From: Candidatus Bacteroides merdavium
GTDB taxonomy: Bacteria > Bacteroidota > Bacteroidia > Bacteroidales > Bacteroidaceae
NCBI GenBank assembly: GCA_019116805.1
Contig: DXAV01000074.1
Location: 1 to 62,008 of the forward strand
Length of the DNA stretch: 62,008 nt
Direction of reading: 5' to 3'
Shown: positions 54,727 to 62,008 of the stretch, in pieces
Numbering within the stretch: the first letter of the stretch is position 1
Layout of the letters: each line of letters starts with the position of its first letter
The notes under the pieces: generated by a model
Told to the model about the DNA's origin: nothing
Databases searched by the model: none
Seen by the model: only the letters and a program-made list of their open reading frames with translations
Translations under genes and position numbers: made by a program

Positions 54727-56742
54727 TTAATGATTAAAGAATCCATTATCTTTCTGTTTGACTGCCTGCTGAGGCTGGGCCGATGAAGCACTCACTTCAA
54801 TCGGAAGCCATACCGCCATATCTCCCTCGCCACGATGAGCCCATGCATAATAGGGGATCAATGTCAGTTTGACATCTTTTACAGCCAGTTTACCGGCTGT
54901 ATCATAACTAAGGGCTTGTGCATCGGTAGTTATTTCACGAATGCCACAGAGCATGTCTGGTTTGTCCACCACCTGAAATACAGGATGCTGGTTCAACAGA
55001 ATATTATGCACATTGAAATCGTTATCGGGCCATTCAGCGCAATATACGACAGGACCACGTTCTACAGCCACACGGCCATGGTCAGCAGTTACCTTATCAT
55101 TAGCTTTGACAACACGGGGTTGCATATCGAAATGAACTTCCACCACATCCCCCTTCTTCCATCTACGCTCAATCTGCAAATACCCTTTCTGAAGTTCTCC
55201 TTCCACGGGTTCTCCATTGACTGTTACCATATAGCCAAGTTTCTGTCCGTCTGCATAACGGTAAAGATCACTGGGAAGGACTTCGCCACGTACCCAGCCT
55301 GGAATACGCAAATTCATGGTAAACGCTAAATTCCCTTGCGCCACCCGGATACGGATATCTCCATTCCAAGGATAAGAGGTTTCCTGTTCAAGAACAACCT
55401 TCTTCCGATTGACTTTCAGCTCACCTCGATTAGACATGAAAAGATTGACATACACCTGATCATCTTTCACAGCATAAACATAACCCGGCAAAGAGGGGAT
55501 GAAACGACTGATGTTACTGGGACAACAAGCACATCCGAACCAAGGTTTACGGCTGTATCCACCTGTCGAAGCCAGCGGATTAGGATAAAAGAAAGATCCG
55601 CCATCCAAGGAAACGCCAGAAATCAGTCCATTATAAAGTGTACGCTCCAACACATCGAAATACTTGGCATCGCCATGCAACAAGAACAGACGATAGTTGA
55701 CATATACATTTCCAATGGCCGCACACGTTTCATTATAAGCAGAAGAATTGGGCAGTTCATAATTGTCGCCAAAGGCCTCGCCAGCATGACGGGCACCGAT
55801 ACCGCCGGTGATATAGATTTTCTTGCTGACGATATTCTCCCAAATTTTGTCCACTGCCTTAATATAGGACGAGTCACCCGTAATGGCTGCTACATCGGCC
55901 ATACCGGCATACATATATGTGGCGCGAACAGCGTGCCCCACCGCCTCATCTTGCTTCAGGACCGGTTTATGCGCTTGACTGTAGGCATCCTTACGGTTTG
56001 TGTAGCCACGTGCGTCCAGGAAAAATTTAGCCTGATCCAGATATTTACGGTCACCCGTAACCAAATAGAGACGTACTAATGCCATCTCTGCAATCTGATG
56101 TCCGGGTACCAGTTTCTTCTGATCCGGTCCGTTACCGATTGCCTTACAAACACAATCGGCATATTTGATGGCAATATCCAAAAAATTGCGTTTACCGGTA
56201 GCCTGATAATGAGCCACAGCTCCTTCTACCATGTGTCCCAGATTATAAAACTCATGGCTGAGTTCTTCTACCTTTGTCCAACGCTCGGGACCGGCCCAGT
56301 CATGAGGATGCTCGGGATTCATGGTGCGGGCAGTATAAAGATAACCGTCAGGCTCCTGCGCACCAGCCACAATTACCAATACACTATCAATATACTTCTC
56401 CAGTTTTTTGTCCGGATAAGTCTGTAAAAGATAACTGGCTCCTTCAATAGTCTTATAGACATCGGTATCATCAAAAGAGAAGCCTTCCACCTTGTATTCG
56501 TCACTGGGATTGGCAGCTTTTACAAAATTCTCGTAACGGCCCGTCTCTTCACATTTATTGAAAGCCAGCGGGATGGTCACTTCGCGACTAGCCTTAAGAC
56601 GCTGCCCCCAGAAGTTATCTGTCACCTTAACGGATGTGAAGGGAACAGGATCAATAGGATAGCCAGAATGTAAGGTTTCTTTCTGTGCGGCTAAACTGCC
56701 GACAAGTAAGGCAGCCACAGCCAATAAACATATTTTTTTCAT
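54727..56742 (-). CDS. GH127 beta-L-arabinofuranosidase
   Basis: From MKKICLLAVAALLVGSLAAQ the protein has 671 residues with a signal peptide. It shows the GH127 (DUF1680) alpha-barrel start YPIDPVPFTSVKVTDNFWGQRL and zinc-site residues: Glu338 and Cys340 in YNETCAAIGN, Cys406 and Cys407 in CACCPSN. In the characterised enzyme HypBA1 such Glu and Cys residues hold zinc and one Cys is the nucleophile. It cuts beta-L-arabinofuranose, as found in hydroxyproline-linked arabinans or pectin side chains. It is third in the operon, 37 bases after the GH51 gene upstream. Confidence 0.92.
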   Translation of the reverse strand: MKKICLLAVAALLVGSLAAQKETLHSGYPIDPVPFTSVKVTDNFWGQRLKASREVTIPLAFNKCEETGRYENFVKAANPSDEYKVEGFSFDDTDVYKTIEGASYLLQTYPDKKLEKYIDSVLVIVAGAQEPDGYLYTARTMNPEHPHDWAGPERWTKVEELSHEFYNLGHMVEGAVAHYQATGKRNFLDIAIKYADCVCKAIGNGPDQKKLVPGHQIAEMALVRLYLVTGDRKYLDQAKFFLDARGYTNRKDAYSQAHKPVLKQDEAVGHAVRATYMYAGMADVAAITGDSSYIKAVDKIWENIVSKKIYITGGIGARHAGEAFGDNYELPNSSAYNETCAAIGNVYVNYRLFLLHGDAKYFDVLERTLYNGLISGVSLDGGSFFYPNPLASTGGYSRKPWFGCACCPSNISRFIPSLPGYVYAVKDDQVYVNLFMSNRGELKVNRKKVVLEQETSYPWNGDIRIRVAQGNLAFTMNLRIPGWVRGEVLPSDLYRYADGQKLGYMVTVNGEPVEGELQKGYLQIERRWKKGDVVEVHFDMQPRVVKANDKVTADHGRVAVERGPVVYCAEWPDNDFNVHNILLNQHPVFQVVDKPDMLCGIREITTDAQALSYDTAGKLAVKDVKLTLIPYYAWAHRGEGDMAVWLPIEVSASSAQPQQAVKQKDNGFFNH

Positions 56743-56779
56743 GGTCAACAATCAATTTGTCGTGAAATATAGTATTACA

Positions 56780-59296
56780 TCAGTCATCAAGTTTCTGTCC
56801 GACACGAATCACCGTAAAAGAATAAGAAGGCAACGTGTAAGCAAATCCCTGTCCTTGCACTTCCATATCTTCTTTTATCGGAATAACCTTTTCATCTTTC
56901 GGATTCCCCGTCAAAACAGTCTTTTGCGCAGTAGAATTGACGAATGTCACACCTTCCAATTCTATTTTGGCAGAGACCTCAACTGGCAACATATTTACCA
57001 GCTTCACAATGAAGTCACCGCTTACCGAATCTTTTACGACCGACACACCGACCCGTTTCTTTACATCATCCCGCCTGCTATCCAGCTTAATCGTAGAATC
57101 AAAATATTCGTTTCCGGCATTCTGACCATACATTTGTTGCGTATAGTAACCAACCGTCGGTTTCACTTCCTCATTATTGAAATAAATCAAATCGGGACGC
57201 CACTGGGTATGCCCTTCTTTTGCCAATAACGGAGCATAGGAAGTCATAGACACCACATCGGCATTACGCTCCACTGCTGTCAGATATAAGGCTTCGGAAA
57301 GAGCCGTTTCCAAGTTGCTGGGACGCCCTGGTAAGTGTGCTGCATATTCGCCTAAATAGACCTTCGACTTATTGCGATCATAGCGATCGTAATAATCTTG
57401 ATTATGGATGAACCACCCCGGAGCCACATAATAATGTTCGTCCACCATCGGAACTCCCAAACGGGTAGCCAGTTTCCATCCTTCGTCATAATCAGTCCCT
57501 TCATAGAAAGGTCCAACCGTACCAATGACCGTCACCTCAGGATATTTTTCGCGAACGGCTTTATAAATCATCGTAAAACGTTCTTCGAAGACCTCGGTAA
57601 TCAGATCCTCATTACCGATGCCAATGTATTTCAAGTTGAAAGGTTTGGGATGTCCAGCTTCTGCACGTTTCCTACCCCACTCTGTCTTACGGGCATCCCC
57701 GTTGGCATATTCTATCAAGTCGAGCACATCTTGGATATAAGCAGGCATTTCGTCCATCGGAATTCCTCCCTGCTGTCCTTTACAACCAATCTCATCCTTG
57801 GAATGATGGCTGCACGTACCTGAATTCTGACAAGGCACGCCCGCCGCCAATACAGGTACAGGCTCCGCACCTATATCCTCACAGAACTGGAAATATTCAA
57901 AGTAGCCCAAACCTCGTGTCTGGTGATATCCCCACAAGTTGCGCAAAGGTTTTCGGGCCTCCAAAGGACCGATGGAACCCTTCCAGTCATAAATATTGTC
58001 TATGCCATCGCCATGAGCGACACATCCGCCCGGGAAACGAACAAAACGAGGATGAAGGTCGGCCAACACCTGAGCTAAATCAGCACGTAATCCATTCTTG
58101 CGCCCCTTAAACGTATTCTGCGGAAAGAGCGAAACCATGTCAAAATGATAAGTGCCACTCACTTCCGGCCGCAGAGCCAGCTTAGCAGCACGTACATCCT
58201 CCTGCGCGGTCAACACGCCCTTGAGTTTCTTCCAGCTTTTTGAAGACACTTTTACCAAGGTCTTCCCCACTTCGTTTCCAGCCTGATCAAGCAGACAAAC
58301 GACAACTTTCCCACCTTTATTTTCGCCAGCAATACGGGCAAAACAGGAAAAATCGTATTTTTCGCCCTTCTTCAGCGTTATTCCGTCATAACCATCGTTC
58401 AACAAAGATGCACCTACCTGCCGAATATCCAGAACAGCATAATGCGGATTATTCTCATGGACAGGATGTTCAGTCGCAATCTCCATACTACCCTGTCCAT
58501 CCACACTCCAAGCATAGTTAGCGTCCCAACCTTGACGCGAACCATCTTTCGATGAATACTCAAAATCGCGGTTCTGCACCAGCTCGGCATATAGGCCACC
58601 ATCAGCCGCATAGTTGATATCCTCAAAGAATATTCCTATCAAGTGGTCGCTAATACTTTTCCCCCGAGAAGCATCCACCTGAATGGTCGCTTTCAACGGC
58701 TTCAAACCGGCAAAACGCACTTGGTCTTCTTCCGCACGTTCGCCATACAACTGCTGACGGTATTTCTTATGATCGGCATAGCGGACCAGCCGCTCCACAG
58801 TTCCATAAGATACGCGTTGTTTCCAGCCTACTTCCTTTTTGCCGTTCAACATGACGCTCATTTCCATTGTTGGCAAAGGTGAAGACAGTTCGTAATTTCC
58901 CCGTTCTTCTTTGGTAAAATAACTCTGTGCCCCCCACTTCAGCAAATCGGGAGAGGCAGCATGAGCCAACACTTCTCCGCTTCGGGTAGCCGTCCAGATA
59001 CAATGCCACGACCCATCAGCAGCATCCTGCATCAGCCGAGGAGAAAACATCTTCTTCTCGCTTCCCCAAGGACCAAAGTCACATTTCACATAGTCGTAAC
59101 CGTCTGCCACAGGAAGCCATTTCCTTCCATCAGGACTCCATGCAAATCTTAATCCACTCTGCCCATCAGCATGTGCGTACGAGAACAAATAAACAGAATC
59201 GGGCTCGTTCGCCACTTTGTCTGTTCTTGCCTGTATAGGGAGGATTGTAACCAACAACAGACCTGTTACAATCCCCAATTTCAAAAGTGTTTTCAT
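56780..59296 (-). CDS. GH51 alpha-L-arabinofuranosidase with extra N-terminal domain
   Basis: The 838-residue protein has a signal peptide (ending IQART) and an extra N-terminal region (about residues 30-195) with SWHCIWTATRSGEVLAHAASPDLLKW, which resembles blades of a GH43/GH32-type propeller but is too short for a full one. The GH51 part begins at about residue 205 (GIFFEDINYAADGGLYAEL); the acid/base is Glu563 (GIGNEDL) and the nucleophile Glu620 (VDEHYY). A Cys-rich insert (CQNSGTCSHHSKDEIGC, about 489-505) is absent from the other GH51. It is second in the operon and probably acts on a different arabinoside than its neighbour. Confidence 0.9.
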   Translation of the reverse strand: MKTLLKLGIVTGLLLVTILPIQARTDKVANEPDSVYLFSYAHADGQSGLRFAWSPDGRKWLPVADGYDYVKCDFGPWGSEKKMFSPRLMQDAADGSWHCIWTATRSGEVLAHAASPDLLKWGAQSYFTKEERGNYELSSPLPTMEMSVMLNGKKEVGWKQRVSYGTVERLVRYADHKKYRQQLYGERAEEDQVRFAGLKPLKATIQVDASRGKSISDHLIGIFFEDINYAADGGLYAELVQNRDFEYSSKDGSRQGWDANYAWSVDGQGSMEIATEHPVHENNPHYAVLDIRQVGASLLNDGYDGITLKKGEKYDFSCFARIAGENKGGKVVVCLLDQAGNEVGKTLVKVSSKSWKKLKGVLTAQEDVRAAKLALRPEVSGTYHFDMVSLFPQNTFKGRKNGLRADLAQVLADLHPRFVRFPGGCVAHGDGIDNIYDWKGSIGPLEARKPLRNLWGYHQTRGLGYFEYFQFCEDIGAEPVPVLAAGVPCQNSGTCSHHSKDEIGCKGQQGGIPMDEMPAYIQDVLDLIEYANGDARKTEWGRKRAEAGHPKPFNLKYIGIGNEDLITEVFEERFTMIYKAVREKYPEVTVIGTVGPFYEGTDYDEGWKLATRLGVPMVDEHYYVAPGWFIHNQDYYDRYDRNKSKVYLGEYAAHLPGRPSNLETALSEALYLTAVERNADVVSMTSYAPLLAKEGHTQWRPDLIYFNNEEVKPTVGYYTQQMYGQNAGNEYFDSTIKLDSRRDDVKKRVGVSVVKDSVSGDFIVKLVNMLPVEVSAKIELEGVTFVNSTAQKTVLTGNPKDEKVIPIKEDMEVQGQGFAYTLPSYSFTVIRVGQKLDD

Positions 59297-59341
59297 GATA
59301 CCTATATATAATATGTTTGTGTGTTAAAAAGGATCCGGTTT

Positions 59342-61285
59342 TCACTTCACCCATACTACGCCACCCAGAGGCTGTACGCTCAACTGAAATTCTCCGTTTT
59401 CTTTTACCTTTTGCGTTTTCAGTTGCGGTTGCATCTTTTTGTCATCCGTATAGGCAGACACCGTAGAGCCACCCAGTTCGGGGAACGAAAGTTTCAGTTT
59501 CAAAGGTTCCTCCATCGCGTTGACAGCAGCCAAGTACCACTTGTCTCCGTGACGGCGAGCCAATACCACATACTTGCCAGGATAGCCGTCGATGAAACGG
59601 GTCTCATCCCAGGTAGTGGGTATCTGTTTCATAAAGTCCATGCAAATCTGAGGAGCGTCCGTCAGATTGTTGGGAGCCAACGCAAAATTCTGAATGGGAT
59701 TCTGGAAAAGTACGGCCGTCGCCAGCTGGAAGACATCGGACGTCTTTCGGATACTCCCTCCGTCATTACCACGATTCAGCCGTTTGTTCAAGATTGTGCC
59801 ACCAAACTCCATACAGCCCACCGTATTGCGGATGAACGGATGCAGGCAGGCATTGAACGCCTCGTTATCACAGGAATGCTGTTGGAAAACCAGGTTCTCG
59901 GAAGCCAAAACAGCCTCACTGCCCACATAGTTAGGATACATCCGCTCCCAACCGCGCGGCAGAGTACAGCCATGGAAGATAACCATCAGGCCGTGGTCAT
60001 CGGCATCACTCAACACTTCCTCGTACAAGCGCATCGTTTCCTGCTTGTCACCTCCCCAGAAGTCCACTTTGATACCTTTCACACCCTGTTGTTGCATCCA
60101 GCGCATTTCGCGTTTGCGGATGATGGCGTTGTCCATTTTGTTCGTCGGGCTTTGGGTAATATCGTTCCAATAACCGCTGGAGCTGTACCACAGAAACACA
60201 TCCACCTTCTTGCTCTTCGCATAGGCAATGAGCTGTTCCATACGTTCGTAACCGATATTCTTGTCCCACCACGCATCTATCAGAATATATTCGTACCCCA
60301 TCTCGGCAGCCAGGTCGATAAAACGCACCTGGTCGTCATAGTTACAACTGTTGTCCTGCCAGAGGATCCAACTCCACGTACTACGGCCGAAACGGAAGTC
60401 GTGTGTCGTCGCATAACGAGGCGTCACCACATCCCAAGGTACAGTCGTTTCCACAATAGGCTTCAACGTAGCGCCTATCGTCAGCGTACGCCAAGGTGTA
60501 CTGCCCGGCAGAGAAAAGGCAGGTTCTACCGTCCCGTTACCATTATTTTCTTCGGGCATGGGGAAAGCAATTCGATAAAGGCCATTGTCCGCATCGCTGA
60601 GGTGTGACCCGCAATAACGGCTGTCCACACCTGTCTCGCTGACCAGCACCCAACCGTCATCGCCTATTCTGAACAGACAGGGGAACGTATAGCCTTGTCC
60701 GTATTGCGAACGTTCGCTCATCGGAGCATCCGCCTTGTATTCTTCTTCATAACTGGGTTTGGTCCGCTTCCAGCCAATCATCGCATCACTCTGCGGACAA
60801 AGGAAAGTAGTGGTCTGTTGGGGAAAGTGGAAACCTGTCTTTTCCTCCATTACCCGCACGCTACCAGTTTCGCCCTGTCGGGGCAAAGTATAACGGAAAG
60901 CCACATCGTTGTTACTGATACGGAAAGTGACCGACATCGGTTTTCCTTCTGCATTGGAGAGATGGCACACCAGTTCATTGGCCTGATAGTGTACTTGTGA
61001 AGTCTTGATACGTGTCAGTTGGTAAGTTGTGTCTATCTGCGACGTTTCATGCTTCACCAGCTTCAAGCCGCTTGAGAAATCACCGACGTTCGTCTTCATT
61101 CCCAAAGGAGAAGCATTGACCATCTGTTTGCCATCGTAAGTCACCGAGTAAGATACTCCTGTCTCTCCTTCGTCAACTACTCTCAATCGCAATCGTCCGT
61201 CAGGACCGGTCATTTCCACATTCTGTGCCATCGAAGCCATTGCCACGAACAACAAGGCCCAAGTTGTTTTCAATCTCTTTTTCAT
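59342..61285 (-). CDS. GH97 glycosidase, retaining type
   Basis: The 647-residue protein has a signal peptide (ending SMAQN), an N-terminal beta-sandwich, a TIM barrel and a C-terminal beta domain, as in GH97. Asp408 in GIKVDFWGGD occupies the place of the nucleophile of retaining GH97 enzymes such as BtGal97b; inverting SusB-type enzymes use Glu instead. So alpha-galactosidase or beta-L-arabinopyranosidase activity is more likely than alpha-glucosidase. It is first in the operon and directly behind the promoter at 61388-61419, with a leader of about 95 bases. Confidence 0.9.
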   Translation of the reverse strand: MKKRLKTTWALLFVAMASMAQNVEMTGPDGRLRLRVVDEGETGVSYSVTYDGKQMVNASPLGMKTNVGDFSSGLKLVKHETSQIDTTYQLTRIKTSQVHYQANELVCHLSNAEGKPMSVTFRISNNDVAFRYTLPRQGETGSVRVMEEKTGFHFPQQTTTFLCPQSDAMIGWKRTKPSYEEEYKADAPMSERSQYGQGYTFPCLFRIGDDGWVLVSETGVDSRYCGSHLSDADNGLYRIAFPMPEENNGNGTVEPAFSLPGSTPWRTLTIGATLKPIVETTVPWDVVTPRYATTHDFRFGRSTWSWILWQDNSCNYDDQVRFIDLAAEMGYEYILIDAWWDKNIGYERMEQLIAYAKSKKVDVFLWYSSSGYWNDITQSPTNKMDNAIIRKREMRWMQQQGVKGIKVDFWGGDKQETMRLYEEVLSDADDHGLMVIFHGCTLPRGWERMYPNYVGSEAVLASENLVFQQHSCDNEAFNACLHPFIRNTVGCMEFGGTILNKRLNRGNDGGSIRKTSDVFQLATAVLFQNPIQNFALAPNNLTDAPQICMDFMKQIPTTWDETRFIDGYPGKYVVLARRHGDKWYLAAVNAMEEPLKLKLSFPELGGSTVSAYTDDKKMQPQLKTQKVKENGEFQLSVQPLGGVVWVK

Positions 61286-61387
61286 GGTTTCTTTTCTTTA
61301 TTCAATTCATAAGGTTATCAAATCCATCGCAGAGCAAATCTTTGACGTATCTGTCATACAATCTTTGCCATACGAATTATTAAGTGT

Positions 61388-61419
61388 CAAAAATACACAT
61401 TTAAAAGTTTACATACAAA
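61388..61419 (-). promoter_or_regulatory. promoter of the glycosidase operon
   Basis: On the minus strand TTTG (61416-61419), 20 bases, TATTTTTG (61388-61395): good match to the Bacteroides consensus. I see no clear repeat suited to a hybrid two-component or SusR-type regulator. Confidence 0.6.
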
Positions 61420-61522
61420 CATATCACCGCAAAAAAAACAAATTCCCCCTAAAAAAGCAGAACTTCCATCCATTTCCTCCAATATTCCATGCAGACAAAG
61501 AAGAAATCCCAAAACTGTTTCT

Positions 61523-61530
61523 TACTTTTG
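61523..61530 (+). promoter_or_regulatory. -7 box for hemW
   Basis: TACTTTTG matches TAnnTTTG, 25 bases before the start codon. The -33 region has no exact TTTG. Confidence 0.5.
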
Positions 61531-61555
61531 CAACACTAAAAACAAAAGAATATCC

Positions 61556-62008
61556 ATGGCAGGCATCTATATCCACGTCCCTTTCTGCAAGACGCGGTGC
61601 GTCTATTGCGACTTCTACTCTACCACACGCGGCGACTTGAAGCAACGCTACATCGACGCTCTGTGCGAGGAGCTCACGATGCGCCGCGACTACCTGCAAG
61701 GCGAGACCGTCCGTACCGTCTATTTTGGTGGTGGTACCCCCTCGCAACTTGAAGAAGAAGATTTCCGTCACGTCTTCGATACCCTGTCCGATATCTATGG
61801 CCTTGACGCCTGTGAAGAGATTACATTAGAAGCCAACCCCGATGACTTGACCGAAGACTACATAGCCATGCTTCGCCGCCTGCCCTTCAACCGCATCAGC
61901 ATGGGCATCCAGACCTTCGACGACGCGACCCTCCGTCTGCTGAACCGCCGTCACGATGCCCGCCAGGCCATCGAAGCCGTCGGCCGCTGCCGCCGGCATG
62001 GTTTCCGC
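61556..62008 (+). CDS. hemW: radical SAM heme chaperone HemW (5' part)
   Basis: The gene runs off the right edge after 151 codons. The start MAGIYIHVPFCKTRCVYCDFY holds the radical SAM iron-sulphur cysteines Cys11, Cys15 and Cys18 (CxxxCxxC), followed by FGGGTPSQL and ITLEANPDDL, both HemW hallmarks, and RISMGIQTF. HemW was long annotated as oxygen-independent coproporphyrinogen III oxidase but is now seen as a heme-transfer protein. It is divergent from the glycosidase operon. The C-terminal domain is outside the window, so completeness cannot be judged. Confidence 0.92.
   Translation, partial: MAGIYIHVPFCKTRCVYCDFYSTTRGDLKQRYIDALCEELTMRRDYLQGETVRTVYFGGGTPSQLEEEDFRHVFDTLSDIYGLDACEEITLEANPDDLTEDYIAMLRRLPFNRISMGIQTFDDATLRLLNRRHDARQAIEAVGRCRRHGFR

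Overview
The window looks like a chromosomal segment of a gut Bacteroides (or close relative such as Phocaeicola). Three things point there. Promoters with the Bacteroidales TTTG / TAnnTTTG pattern precede many genes. Several families are typical of the genus: DUF4290, DUF3843, DUF4493, PCMD and BACON domains, an RprX/RprY-like two-component pair and a second EF-G. There is also a run of secreted plant-polysaccharide hydrolases. I saw no tRNA, rRNA, CRISPR array, integrase or transposase. The species cannot be fixed from this window.

Layout. 1-2426 (minus): yicC-gmk-small membrane protein-nadD. 2519-9318 (plus): a housekeeping run tsaB, DUF4290, murA, rimM, M23 peptidase, dxr, rseP, followed by a beta-helix lipoprotein and two DUF3857 proteins (to 14687). 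14756-21797: ddh (minus), ruvA, a DUF3843 protein and an acyltransferase (plus), then an M24 peptidase and gdhA (minus). 22074-26490 (plus): an M43 metalloprotease lipoprotein and a large receiver/PEP-synthase-like fusion protein. 26938-36012 (plus): a cluster of six predicted surface lipoproteins (DUF4493 and/or PCMD) and one outer-membrane protein, with strongly uneven base composition. 36017-42235: menA, then a phosphate-related group with a phosphodiesterase-like protein (minus), ppk1 and a PiT-type phosphate transporter (plus). The transporter is preceded by four 7-bp direct repeats at exact 11-bp spacing, the layout of a Pho box. 42526-49364: rpsF-rpsR-rplI (minus), a MarR regulator and a 58-residue lipoprotein-like small protein (plus), rprX-rprY (minus) and an EF-G paralogue with altered GTPase motifs (minus). 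49567-61285 (minus): a five-gene operon GH97-GH51-GH127-GH51-GH2, suited to removing arabinose and galactose from plant glycans, without SusC/SusD or a regulator in view. 61556 to the edge: start of hemW.

The least explained material is non-coding. Four intergenic regions (near 7.8, 18.9, 26.5 and 42.4 kb) hold arrays with a 21-23 bp period made of small imperfect palindromes; their sequences differ but their architecture is alike. Between menA and the phosphodiesterase gene, a textbook promoter is followed about 60 bp later by a strong terminator with no gene between, a good small-RNA candidate. Among proteins, the most unusual are the REC-REC-ATP-grasp fusion (23524), MurA with Asp in place of the catalytic Cys, EF-G with Ser in place of the catalytic His, and a DUF3857 pair in which one member has lost the transglutaminase cysteine.
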